Assembly: GCA_044220635.1 (NCBI GenBank)
Contig: JBGAQP010000018.1
Coordinates: forward strand, 11,449 to 75,448
Length of the DNA stretch: 64,000 bases
Direction: 5' to 3'
Origin: JBGAQP01 sp044220635
GTDB taxonomy: Bacteria > Pseudomonadota > Gammaproteobacteria > Burkholderiales > Usitatibacteraceae
The notes under the pieces were generated by a model. That model saw only the letters and a program-made list of their open reading frames with translations. It searched no databases and was not told the DNA's origin. Each line of letters opens with the position of its first letter. The first letter of the stretch is position 1. Below, one piece after another: positions 8,980 through 18,322 of this stretch. The translations under genes and the position numbers were made by a program.

Positions 8980-10047
8980 GTGAAGATCGCCCTGCTGGCC
9001 GGAGACGGCATCGGTCCGGAGATCCTTCGCGAGGCGGTGCGCGTTCTCGACGTCCTGCGCGCCGAGGGCGTGCCCATCGAGACCGAGGAGGCGCCCATCG
9101 GCGGCGCGGCCTACGATTCCGCCGGCGACCCGTTGCCGGCCGCCACCCTCGACCTGGTGATGGCCGCCGACGCGGCGCTCTTCGGCGCCGTCGGGGGACC
9201 GCGGTACGACGCGCTGCCGCGCGACAAGCGCCCCGAGAAGGCGATCCTGGGGCTGCGCAGGGAGTGCGACTTCTTCGCGAACCTGCGCCCGGCCACGGTG
9301 TTCCCGGAGCTCGCGGAGGCCTCGACGCTCAAGGCCGAGGTGGTCTCGGGGCTGGACGTGATGATCGTGCGCGAGCTCACCGGCGACATCTATTTCGGCG
9401 AGCCCCGAGGCATCACCGGCGAGAAGGGCGGCCGCGTCGGCTTCAACACCATGCGCTACACGGAGCCCCAGATCCGCCGCATCCTGCACGTGGGGTTCCG
9501 GACGGCGCGCGCCCGCGGCGGCCGGCTCACCTCCGTGGACAAGATGAACGTGCTCGAGACCACCCAGCTCTGGCGCGACATCGCCGAGGAGATCGCCCCG
9601 GAATACCCGGACGTGAAGCTCTCCCACATGCTCGTCGACAACTGCGCCATGCAGCTCGTGCGCAACCCCCGGCAGTTCGACGTGATCGTGACGGGCAACA
9701 TGTTCGGGGATATCCTGTCCGACGAGGCCTCGATGCTCACCGGCTCGATCGGGATGCTGCCCTCGGCCTCGCTCGACGCGAACGGCAAGGGGCTCTACGA
9801 GCCGATTCACGGCTCGGCGCCGGACATCGCGGGGCGGGGGGTCGCCAACCCGCTCGCGACGATCCTGTCGGCGGCGATGATGTTCCGCTACACCTTCGGC
9901 CGCGCCGACCTCGCCGAGCGCATCGAGCGGGCCGTGCGCGCCGCCCTGGCCTCGGGGCTGCGCACGGCCGACATAGCGTCCGGGGGCGCCCGGGCGGCCT
10001 CCACGGCCGAGATGGGCGCGGCGGTGGCCGAGGCACTCAGGAATTGA
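8980..10047 (+). CDS. leuB: 3-isopropylmalate dehydrogenase
   Basis: LeuB oxidatively decarboxylates 3-isopropylmalate with NAD+ in leucine synthesis. The 355-residue product shows the beta-decarboxylating dehydrogenase fold: LAGDGIGPEI at the N-terminus, the substrate-binding arginines and Tyr in the TGDIYFGEPRG and MRYTE regions, VDKMNVLETT, and NMFGDILSDEASMLTGSIG with metal-binding Asp residues. The NAD-binding segment PIHGSAPDIAGRGVANP is intact. It starts with GTG 8980, ten bases after leuD, and is followed 20 bases later by asd. Confidence 0.97.
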   Translation: MKIALLAGDGIGPEILREAVRVLDVLRAEGVPIETEEAPIGGAAYDSAGDPLPAATLDLVMAADAALFGAVGGPRYDALPRDKRPEKAILGLRRECDFFANLRPATVFPELAEASTLKAEVVSGLDVMIVRELTGDIYFGEPRGITGEKGGRVGFNTMRYTEPQIRRILHVGFRTARARGGRLTSVDKMNVLETTQLWRDIAEEIAPEYPDVKLSHMLVDNCAMQLVRNPRQFDVIVTGNMFGDILSDEASMLTGSIGMLPSASLDANGKGLYEPIHGSAPDIAGRGVANPLATILSAAMMFRYTFGRADLAERIERAVRAALASGLRTADIASGGARAASTAEMGAAVAEALRN

Positions 10048-10066
10048 CCCAGCGATCGGAACGACG

Positions 10067-11251
10067 ATGAGAACCGTAGGAATCGTAGGCTGGCGCGGCA
10101 TGGTGGGCTCCGTCCTCATGGAGCGCATGCGCGCGGAGGGCGACTTCGACCATGTCGAGCCCGTCTTCTTCACCACCTCGAACGTGGGCGGCACGGGGCC
10201 GGACATCGGCCGCCCGGTGGGGCCCCTGAGGGACGCGAACGACCTCGCCGGGCTCGCCGCGAACGACATCCTGATCACCTGCCAGGGCGGGGACTACACC
10301 AAGTCCGTCTTTCCGAAGCTGCGGGCCGCGGGCTGGAAGGGCTACTGGATCGACGCGGCCTCGGCCCTGCGCATGGAGAAGGACGCGGTCATCATCCTCG
10401 ATCCCGTGAACCGCCCGGTGATCGACCGGGCTCTCGCGGCGGGCGTGAGGAACTACATCGGCGGCAACTGCACGGTGAGCCTCATGCTCATGGCGATCGA
10501 CGGGCTGCTGAAGGCCGACCTCGTCGAATGGGTGTCGGCGATGACCTACCAGGCTGCGTCGGGCGCGGGCGCACAGAACATGCGCGAGTTGCTCCAGCAG
10601 ATGGGCGAGGTCCATTTCGCCGCGCGGGCGCTCCTCGAGGACCCCGCCTCGGCCATCCTCGAGATCGACCGCGAAGTCGCCGGGATCCTGCGCGACGAGA
10701 GCTTCCCCACCGAGCATTTCGGCGTGCCGCTCGCGGGTTCGCTCCTGCCGTGGATCGACAGCGACCTCGGCAACGGCCAGAGCCGGGAGGAGTGGAAGGG
10801 CCACGCCGAGACCAACAAGATCCTCGGGCGCGAGGAGGCCGGCGCGATCCCCGTGGACGGCCTGTGCGTGCGCGTGGGCGCGATGCGCTGCCACAGCCAG
10901 GGACTCACGATCAAGCTGCGCCGCGACCTGCCGGTCGCGGAGATCGAAAGGCTGCTTGCCGGGGGCAACGACTGGGTGCAGGTCGTCCCGAACCGGCGCG
11001 AGGAAACGCTCGCGCGGCTCACTCCGGTGGCGGTGACCGGGACCCTGGACGTGCCCATCGGGCGCCTGCGCAAGCTGCGCATGGGCGGCGAATACCTTTC
11101 GGCCTTCACGGTCGGGGACCAGCTCCTGTGGGGAGCCGCCGAGCCCCTGCGCCGGATGCTCCGGATCCTGCTGGACCACCTTCGGGGGGCCCGTTCCCCC
11201 GGAGTTTCCTCCGGGAGGCCGGAAAAAATGGTTGAAAAACTTTCCACTTAA
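10067..11251 (+). CDS. asd: Aspartate-semialdehyde dehydrogenase
   Basis: Asd makes L-aspartate semialdehyde from aspartyl phosphate for lysine, threonine, methionine and cell-wall diaminopimelate. The 394-residue product has the NADP-binding start VGIVGWRGMVGS, the catalytic Cys135 in IGGNCTVSLML, and the substrate segment RVGAMRCHSQ. Family members in proteobacteria are usually about 370 residues; here the conserved core ends near LRRMLRIL and about 25 extra residues follow, rich in Arg/Gly/Pro. The DNA of that tail contains hairpins and the probable fimV promoter, so the tail may be a neutral read-through extension. Confidence 0.95.
   Translation: MRTVGIVGWRGMVGSVLMERMRAEGDFDHVEPVFFTTSNVGGTGPDIGRPVGPLRDANDLAGLAANDILITCQGGDYTKSVFPKLRAAGWKGYWIDAASALRMEKDAVIILDPVNRPVIDRALAAGVRNYIGGNCTVSLMLMAIDGLLKADLVEWVSAMTYQAASGAGAQNMRELLQQMGEVHFAARALLEDPASAILEIDREVAGILRDESFPTEHFGVPLAGSLLPWIDSDLGNGQSREEWKGHAETNKILGREEAGAIPVDGLCVRVGAMRCHSQGLTIKLRRDLPVAEIERLLAGGNDWVQVVPNRREETLARLTPVAVTGTLDVPIGRLRKLRMGGEYLSAFTVGDQLLWGAAEPLRRMLRILLDHLRGARSPGVSSGRPEKMVEKLST
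11180..11214 (+). other. Two mutually exclusive hairpins in the 3' tail of asd
   Basis: A 9-base-pair stem (11180-11188 with 11196-11204, one G-T pair) and a 6-base-pair stem (11199-11204 with 11209-11214) share bases 11199-11204, so only one can form at a time. Neither is followed by a T run, so neither is a standard terminator. They lie inside the extended asd coding region. Confidence 0.4.
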
Positions 11252-11259
11252 GAGATAAT
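11232..11259 (+). promoter_or_regulatory. Probable sigma-70 promoter of fimV
   Basis: TTGAAA at 11232-11237 and GATAAT at 11254-11259 are separated by 16 bases, and fimV starts 83 bases after the -10. The region overlaps the last codons of asd. The local AT richness contrasts with its surroundings. Confidence 0.55.
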
Positions 11260-11342
11260 GTGACAATCCGGGTGAGGTTGAAACAATAACTCCCTGATGT
11301 TAAGCTACTTTCACCAGTCTTCCGGATTGGGACGGGCATGAC

Positions 11343-13895
11343 ATGGCGAGGATAATCAAAAACGGGGTGGCCCTTGCGCTGCTCCTGGTGGCCTCGGTCG
11401 CGGCGCACGCTGCCGGCCTCGGCAAGCTCACGGTCAGTTCGGCGCTCGGCCAGGTCCTGAACGCGGAGATCGATCTCGTCTCGCTGCAGCCCGGCGAGCT
11501 CGAGTCGCTGACCGCGCGGGTGGCCGGACCGGAGGCGTACCGCGACGCTCGGATCGAGTATTCCTCGTCCTTGCGGCTGCTGCGTTTCTCGGTCGAGAAG
11601 CGCCCGAGCGGGCAGCCCTTCCTCAAGGTGACGAGCGTCGCGCCGATCAACGAACCGTTCGTCGACGTCCTGATCGAGGTGACCTGGCCCGCGGGCCGGA
11701 TCCAGCGCGAATACCCCATCCTCCTCGACCCGCCAGGGTTCGCCGAGGCGCGCGTCGCGCCCGCCGCGGCGCCCCCGCCACCGGCTCCCGTGAGCCGGGT
11801 CGAAACGCCGCCGGCCGCCGCGCCGGCGGTGGCGCCTTCGAGCCCCGCCGCGGAGGCTCCGGCGGCCGCGGCCGCGCCTTCGGCGAAGGCCGAGTTGCCC
11901 TCGACCGGGCTCGTCGAGACGCCCGCCGGGTCGGGCGAGACCTACGGCCCGGTCCAGAAGGGCGAGACGCTGCGCAAGATCGCCGGCGAGGTGAAGCCCT
12001 CGAGCGTGAGCATGGAACAGATGCTCGTGGCGCTCTATCGCGAGAACCAGGCGGCGTTCATCGACAACAACATGAACCGCCTCAAGGCCGGCCAGATCCT
12101 CAAGGTGCCCATGGAGGGCGAGATCGCGAAGATCGAGGAGAAGGAAGCCAACAAGGAGATCCGCACCCACGTCTCCAACTGGAAGGCCTACCGCGAGCAG
12201 CTCGCGGGGGGCGTGGGCATGATCCCGCCGAAGCCCGAATCGTCGCAGGCCGCCGCCGGGAGGGTGACGAGCGCGGCGGTGTCGCCGCCGGCACCCCCGG
12301 CCGCCGAGTCGAAAGACGTTCTCAAGCTCTCGAAGTCCGACGCAGCCAAGGGCGCGGTGGCGGGCAAGGCCGGAGGCGCTTCCCAGGATCGCCTCAACGC
12401 CCTGCAGGAAGAGGTGACCGCGAAGGACAAGGCGCTGAAGGAAGCGCAGTCGCGCGTCGCCGACCTCGAAAAGCAGATTCGCGACATGCAGCGCCTGCTG
12501 GACCTCAAGGCCGGCGCTCCGGCCAAGCCCGCGGAGCCGCCGAAGGTCGCCGAGGCGAAGCCCGCGGAAGCTCCCAAGCCCGTCGAGGCACCGAAGCCCG
12601 CGGAACCGCCGAAGGTCGCGGAGCCGGCGAAAGTCGCGGAGGCGCCCAAGCCCGCAGAGCCGCCGAAGGTTGCCGAAGCGCCCAAGCCCGCCGAAGCTCC
12701 GAAGCCCGCGGCCGCGCCGAAGAAGGCACCCGCCCCGCCCCCGCCGCCGCCCAGCCTGATGGACGAGCTCCTCGACAATCCCGCCTACATCGCGGCGGGC
12801 GCGGGAGGCATCGGCCTGCTCGGGCTCGGGGCATTCCTCCTGGCCCGGCGACGAAAGGCCAGGGCTGAGGCGGGACCTTCGAGCTCGATGACGAGCGCCT
12901 TTCCCTCCGACCTCAAGCCCAACACGGTGACGGGAAAGTCGGGCGGTGGTCTGGTGGACACCGGGAACAGCTCGTTCCTCACCGATTTCGACAAGACGGG
13001 ACCCGGCACGATCGACACCGACGAGGTCGACCCGGTCGCCGAGGCCGAGGTCTACATCGCTTACGGCCGCGACGCGCAGGCCGAGGAGATCCTCAAGGAA
13101 GCGATGGCCCGGGACAAGACCCGGCACGAGATCGCCCTGAAGCTGCTCGAGATCTACCACGCGCGCAAGAGCGCGACCGCGTTCGAGACCGTCGCGAAGG
13201 AACTGCGCGGCGCCGTGGGCGAAGGAAGCCCGCTGTGGCAGAAGGCCGCCGCCATGGGCGCCCAGATCGACCCCGCCAATCCGCTCTACGGCGGTGCCGC
13301 TGGCGGGGCGGGCGCGGAGTTCGTGGCTTCCGCACCGGCCGCCCCGCCGCGACCGGACCTCGACTTCGACATCGCGGGCGGCGGGGCGCAGGCCGCCGAG
13401 TCGAGCGCCCCGGAGCCGAGCTTCGACCTCGACCTCGACACTCAGAAGTCCGCGCCGGCGACCGACCTTCCCGTCGAGTCGGCCTCGGCCCTCGATTTCG
13501 ACATCGCGCCCTCGGCGCCGGCCGTCGACGTCTCGCTCGAGGCGCCGAAGGAGGAGAAGCCGTCCTTCGACTTCGACCTCTCGGGACTCGATTTTCCCGG
13601 CGGCAAGGCGGCGACTCCCGCGGCCCCCGCCGCCCCCGCGGCACCGGACCTCGCGTTCGAATTCGACAAGACGCTCGCTCCGGGCGCAGGGGCCGCCGCG
13701 CCCAACCTCACCGACTTGAGCCTGGAAGCGGGCGGCGGGGCCTCGGCGGAATCGGTCAACACGAAGCTCGAGCTCGCGAAGGCCTACCTCGAGATCGGGG
13801 ACAAGGACGGCGCCCGGGAGATCCTCCAGGAAGTCGTGAAGGAAGGCTCGGCCGCGCAGAAGGACGAGGCGCAGAAGCTCATCGCCTCGCTCTGA
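11343..13895 (+). CDS. fimV: FimV/HubP-type polar pilus-assembly and peptidoglycan-binding protein
   Basis: FimV-type proteins are inner-membrane polar organisers needed for type IV pilus secretin assembly and twitching. This 850-residue protein has a signal peptide (cleavage near AHA-AGLGKL), the conserved N-terminal FimV domain starting GLGKLTVSSALGQ, a LysM-like peptidoglycan-binding segment (about residues 201-256), a coiled coil, a Pro/Lys/Ala/Glu repeat, one membrane helix (about 480-500) followed by ARRRK, and a long acidic cytoplasmic part. It ends with the FimV C-terminal domain, TKLELAKAYLEIGDKDGARE. It has its own candidate promoter and a strong terminator. Confidence 0.93.
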   Translation: MARIIKNGVALALLLVASVAAHAAGLGKLTVSSALGQVLNAEIDLVSLQPGELESLTARVAGPEAYRDARIEYSSSLRLLRFSVEKRPSGQPFLKVTSVAPINEPFVDVLIEVTWPAGRIQREYPILLDPPGFAEARVAPAAAPPPPAPVSRVETPPAAAPAVAPSSPAAEAPAAAAAPSAKAELPSTGLVETPAGSGETYGPVQKGETLRKIAGEVKPSSVSMEQMLVALYRENQAAFIDNNMNRLKAGQILKVPMEGEIAKIEEKEANKEIRTHVSNWKAYREQLAGGVGMIPPKPESSQAAAGRVTSAAVSPPAPPAAESKDVLKLSKSDAAKGAVAGKAGGASQDRLNALQEEVTAKDKALKEAQSRVADLEKQIRDMQRLLDLKAGAPAKPAEPPKVAEAKPAEAPKPVEAPKPAEPPKVAEPAKVAEAPKPAEPPKVAEAPKPAEAPKPAAAPKKAPAPPPPPPSLMDELLDNPAYIAAGAGGIGLLGLGAFLLARRRKARAEAGPSSSMTSAFPSDLKPNTVTGKSGGGLVDTGNSSFLTDFDKTGPGTIDTDEVDPVAEAEVYIAYGRDAQAEEILKEAMARDKTRHEIALKLLEIYHARKSATAFETVAKELRGAVGEGSPLWQKAAAMGAQIDPANPLYGGAAGGAGAEFVASAPAAPPRPDLDFDIAGGGAQAAESSAPEPSFDLDLDTQKSAPATDLPVESASALDFDIAPSAPAVDVSLEAPKEEKPSFDFDLSGLDFPGGKAATPAAPAAPAAPDLAFEFDKTLAPGAGAAAPNLTDLSLEAGGGASAESVNTKLELAKAYLEIGDKDGAREILQEVVKEGSAAQKDEAQKLIASL
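12525..12752 (+). repeat. Degenerate in-frame repeat coding for PKPAE/PKVAE units in FimV
   Basis: Residues about 395-470 of FimV consist of imperfect five- to six-residue units such as KPAEPPKVAEAPKPAE, ending in a run of prolines. The DNA repeats the pattern in step with the codons. Such low-complexity spacers bridge the periplasm between peptidoglycan-binding and membrane parts, and they commonly vary in length between strains. Confidence 0.8.
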
Positions 13896-13920
13896 TCCGG
13901 ATGCTGTTGCAGGTCGTCTG

Positions 13921-13950
13921 ATTGGCGGGGGCAACCCCGCCAATTTCTTT
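13921..13950 (+). terminator. Rho-independent terminator after fimV
   Basis: A perfect 10-base-pair stem (13921-13930 with 13935-13944) closed by a GCAA tetraloop is followed by TTCTTT. It sits 25 bases after the fimV stop and only 13 bases before the truA start. Confidence 0.9.
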
Positions 13951-13963
13951 CGGGCTCCCTCCC

Positions 13964-14755
13964 ATGCGCATCGCCCTTGGCCTCGAGTACGACGGTTCGG
14001 CCTTCTGCGGCTGGCAGGCTCAGCCCGGCGGTTGCGGCGTCCAGGACCACCTCGAGCGCGCGCTCGCGACCATCGCCGGCGCGACGGTGGCGCTTACCGC
14101 GGCGGGGCGCACCGACGCCGGGGTTCACGCGACGGCGCAGGTCGCGCACTTCGACGCCACGGCCGAGCGGCCGCAGACCGCCTGGGTGCGCGGGACCAAC
14201 TCCTCGCTCGACCCGAGGGTGCGCGTACTCTGGGCGCGGGAGGTCCCCGAGAGCTTTCACGCGCGCTACGGCGCCCGCTCGCGCACCTATCGCTACTTCC
14301 TGCTGAACGAGCCCGTCGCTCCCGCCGTGCTGCACGGGCGCGTCGGCTGGTTCCACCGGCCGCTCGACGCAGCGGCGATGGCCTCGGCCGCGCGCGCCCT
14401 GGTCGGCGAGCACGACTTCAGCGCCTTCCGCGACGCCGAATGCCAGGCGAGGAGCCCGGTGCGCCGACTCGACGAAGCGACCGTCCAGCGCTCCGGAAAC
14501 CTCGTCGTGTTCACCTTTCGCGCCAACGCGTTCCTGCACCACATGGTGCGCAATCTCGTGGGATCCCTCGTCGACGTCGGCGCGGGCCGGCACCCCCCCG
14601 ATTGGGTCGCGGAGCTGCTCGCCGCGCGCGAGCGCAGCCGCGCCGCGCCCACCTTCGCCGCCGCCGGGCTCTACCTCACGGGCGTCGAGTATGATCCCGG
14701 GTACGCTCTGCCCGCCTTCCGCTCCCAGCCGCTGATGGTTCCCGACGCGCCATGA
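13964..14755 (+). CDS. truA: tRNA pseudouridine(38-40) synthase
   Basis: TruA isomerises uridines 38-40 in the anticodon arm of tRNAs. The 263-residue product has RIALGLEYDGSAFCGWQ at the N-terminus, the catalytic Asp in AAGRTDAGVHA, and HHMVRNLVGSL in the second half, all family signatures. ATG 13964 gives the standard start; an in-frame ATG at 13922 would add residues encoded by the terminator stem and is rejected. No good ribosome site precedes ATG 13964. The stop overlaps the trpF start (ATGA), so the two are translationally coupled. Confidence 0.95.
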   Translation: MRIALGLEYDGSAFCGWQAQPGGCGVQDHLERALATIAGATVALTAAGRTDAGVHATAQVAHFDATAERPQTAWVRGTNSSLDPRVRVLWAREVPESFHARYGARSRTYRYFLLNEPVAPAVLHGRVGWFHRPLDAAAMASAARALVGEHDFSAFRDAECQARSPVRRLDEATVQRSGNLVVFTFRANAFLHHMVRNLVGSLVDVGAGRHPPDWVAELLAARERSRAAPTFAAAGLYLTGVEYDPGYALPAFRSQPLMVPDAP

Positions 14756-15370
14756 AGCCCGAGCGCACGCGCATCAAGATCTGCGGGATCCGCGAGCCGG
14801 AGCACGCGCGCCTCGCGGCTGCCGCCGGCGCCGACGCGATCGGCCTCGTGTTCCACGCGAAGAGCCCGCGCCGCGTCGAGCCGGCGCGGGCGGCCGAGAT
14901 CGCCGCCTCGCTCCCCCCCTTCACCCTCGCCGTGGCGCTCTTCGTCAATGCCCCGCGAAGCCTCGTGGACGAGGTCCTGGCGCAGGTTCCCGTCGACCTG
15001 CTGCAGTTCCACGGCGACGAAAGCCCCGAATACTGCGCGGCCTTCGGGCGCCCTTTCCTCCGGGCGGTGCGAATGGAGGAGGGGGCCGATTTGCTAGAAT
15101 ATGCGCGCCGGTTCTCCCGCGCGAAGGCCCTGCTCCTCGACGCCCATGTGCCGGGAGAGCCGGGCGGAACGGGCCGCAGCTTCGACTGGACGCGCATTCC
15201 CCGAGACCTCCCCATCCCCATCGTCCTGTCCGGCGGCCTCGATGCGGCCAACGTCGGCAGGGCGATCCGCGAGGTCGGTCCCTGGGCGGTGGACGTCTCG
15301 AGCGGCGTCGAGCGGGAGAGGGGCGTGAAGGATCCCGACCGGATCCGGGAATTCATTCGGAGCGTTCGCC

Positions 15371-15393
<23 letters not shown>
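14752..15393 (+). CDS. trpF: Phosphoribosylanthranilate isomerase
   Basis: TrpF carries out the Amadori rearrangement in tryptophan synthesis. The 213-residue beta/alpha barrel shows RIKICGIREPE with the catalytic Cys near the N-terminus, GLVFHAKSPR, LQFHGDESPEYC, LLLDA and ILSGGLDAANV (second catalytic Asp region), and AVDVSSGVE for phosphate binding. It starts inside the truA stop (ATGA) and its last codons overlap the start of trpB, so truA-trpF-trpB form one translational unit. Confidence 0.95.
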
Positions 15394-16570
<1,177 letters not shown>

Positions 16571-16577
16571 GGCGCCC

Positions 16578-17393
16578 GTGAGCCGGATCGCCGCCACCTT
16601 CGAGAAGCTGCGCGCCGCCGGCCGGCCCGCGCTGATCCCCTTCGTCACCGCGGGCGATCCCTCGCCCGCGCAGATGCCCGCGATCCTCGAGGCCCTGGTG
16701 GCCGGCGGCGCCGACGTGATCGAGCTGGGCGTGCCGTTCTCGGACCCCATGGCCGACGGGCCGGTCATCCAGCGCTCCTCGGAGCGCGCGCTCAAGCAGG
16801 GCACGACCCTTCGGGAGGTCCTCGCCATCGTCGAGCGTTTCCGGCGCCGCGACGCCACCACGCCGGTCGTGCTCATGGGCTACGCCAACCCGATCGAGCG
16901 CATGGGCCTCGCGGCCTTCGTGGCCGCCGCGCGCGCGGCCGGCGTCGACGGGGTGCTGGTCGTCGACCTGCCGCCCGAGGAGAGCGGCCCCTGGCTCCAG
17001 GCGCTCGAAGGCTCGGGCATCGACCCGATCTTCCTCCTCGCCCCGACCTCGGGCCCGGAGCGCATCGACCTCGTCGCGGGCGTCGCCCGGGGCTACATCT
17101 ACTACGTCTCGCTCAAGGGCGTGACGGGCGCGGCGAACATCGACACGGGCGAGGTCGAGGCGATGCTCGGGCGCATCCGCGCGCGGACCCGGGTGCCCGT
17201 GGGCGTGGGATTCGGCATCCGCGACGGCGCCACCGCGGCCCGGGTGGCGGCGTTCGCCGACGCCGTGGTCGTCGGCAGCCGATTCGTGCAGGACCTGGCG
17301 GAGGCGCCGCCGGGCGAGGCCGCCGAGCGCGCCCGCGCGATCGCGCGCGAGTTCCGCGAGGCGATGGACGCGCGCCGCAAGGCGCTCGCCTGA
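16578..17393 (+). CDS. trpA: Tryptophan synthase alpha chain
   Basis: TrpA cleaves indole-3-glycerol phosphate and channels indole to TrpB. The 271-residue barrel has the catalytic Glu in VIELGVPFSDPMADGP, the catalytic Asp in GVLVVDLPPEE, and the phosphate loops GVTGAAN and GVGFGIRDG. Start is GTG 16578, seven bases after trpB. The next gene, accD, begins 16 bases downstream, an order shared with many proteobacteria. Confidence 0.96.
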   Translation: MSRIAATFEKLRAAGRPALIPFVTAGDPSPAQMPAILEALVAGGADVIELGVPFSDPMADGPVIQRSSERALKQGTTLREVLAIVERFRRRDATTPVVLMGYANPIERMGLAAFVAAARAAGVDGVLVVDLPPEESGPWLQALEGSGIDPIFLLAPTSGPERIDLVAGVARGYIYYVSLKGVTGAANIDTGEVEAMLGRIRARTRVPVGVGFGIRDGATAARVAAFADAVVVGSRFVQDLAEAPPGEAAERARAIAREFREAMDARRKALA

Positions 17394-17409
17394 GCGCCGG
17401 GGTCCCGCC

Positions 17410-18279
17410 ATGAGCTGGTTCCGCAAGCTTCTGCCCCCGAAGATCAAGCGCGAAGGGGCGCGCGAGAAGAAGGCCGTTCCCGAGGGCCTCTGGAGCAAGT
17501 GCCCGTCGTGCGAGGCCGTGCTCTACTTCACGGATCTCGAGAACAACCTGCACGTCTGCCCCAAGTGCGCCTTCCACAACCGGTTGAGCGCGCGCCAGCG
17601 TCTCGACCTCTTCCTCGATCCCGAGGGCCGCGCGGAGTTCGCATCCGAGGTCGTGCCCCTCGATCCGCTCAAGTTCCGCGACAGCCGCAAGTACACCGAG
17701 CGGCTCGACGAGGCCGAGCGCGAGACCGGGGAGACGGACGCGCTGGTCGTGATGCAGGGCGCGGCGAAGAGCGTGCCGCTCGTCGCGGCGGCCTTCGAGT
17801 TCGGCTTCCTCGGCGGCTCGATGGGATCGGTGGTCGGCGAGCGCTTTGTGCGGGCGGTCCAGGCCTGCTGCGACGAACGCCTGCCCTTCGTGTGCTTCAC
17901 GGCCACGGGCGGCGCGCGCATGCAGGAGGGGCTCCTCTCGCTCCTGCAGATGGCGAAGACCACCGCGGCGCTCCACCAGCTCTCGGCGGCGCGGCAGCCG
18001 TTCATCTCCGTGCTGACCGATCCGACGATGGGCGGCGTGTCGGCGAGCTTCGCCTTCATCGGCGACGTGGTGATCGCCGAGCCCGGGGCGCTCATCGGTT
18101 TCGCGGGGCCGCGGGTCATCGAGCAGACCGTGCGCGAGACGCTTCCCGAGGGCTTCCAGCGCGCCGAGTTCCTGCTCGACAAGGGCGCGATCGACCTCAT
18201 CGTCGACCGCCGCCAGCTGCGCGACCGCGTCGCCCGGCTCGTCACGCTGCTCAAGCGCGAGCCCGCGCCGGAGGCCTGA
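17410..18279 (+). CDS. accD: Acetyl-CoA carboxylase carboxyltransferase subunit beta
   Basis: AccD with AccA transfers carboxyl from biotin to acetyl-CoA, the first committed step of fatty acid synthesis. The 289-residue product begins MSWFRKLLPPKIK, followed by a four-cysteine zinc ribbon (KCPSC at about residue 31 and VCPKC about 20 residues later), and then the crotonase-like carboxyltransferase core with TGGARMQEGLLSL and DPTMGGVSASFA. Length is standard. It is the middle gene of trpA-accD-folC, with a 43-base gap to folC. Confidence 0.97.
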   Translation: MSWFRKLLPPKIKREGAREKKAVPEGLWSKCPSCEAVLYFTDLENNLHVCPKCAFHNRLSARQRLDLFLDPEGRAEFASEVVPLDPLKFRDSRKYTERLDEAERETGETDALVVMQGAAKSVPLVAAAFEFGFLGGSMGSVVGERFVRAVQACCDERLPFVCFTATGGARMQEGLLSLLQMAKTTAALHQLSAARQPFISVLTDPTMGGVSASFAFIGDVVIAEPGALIGFAGPRVIEQTVRETLPEGFQRAEFLLDKGAIDLIVDRRQLRDRVARLVTLLKREPAPEA

Positions 18280-18322
18280 GGGCGAGGGCGCCGCCCGGGC
18301 CCCGACTTCCGACGCCCGATCG

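Noticed and set aside
12525..12752. FimV repeat as a possible CRISPR or tandem DNA repeat array
   Set aside because: The repetition follows codons of a Pro/Lys/Ala/Glu linker, with no fixed-length repeats and spacers.
15090..15100. TAGAAT inside trpF (and another inside the folC 3' end near 19546) as internal promoters
   Set aside because: Neither has a -35 at a proper distance, so they were not listed as promoters.
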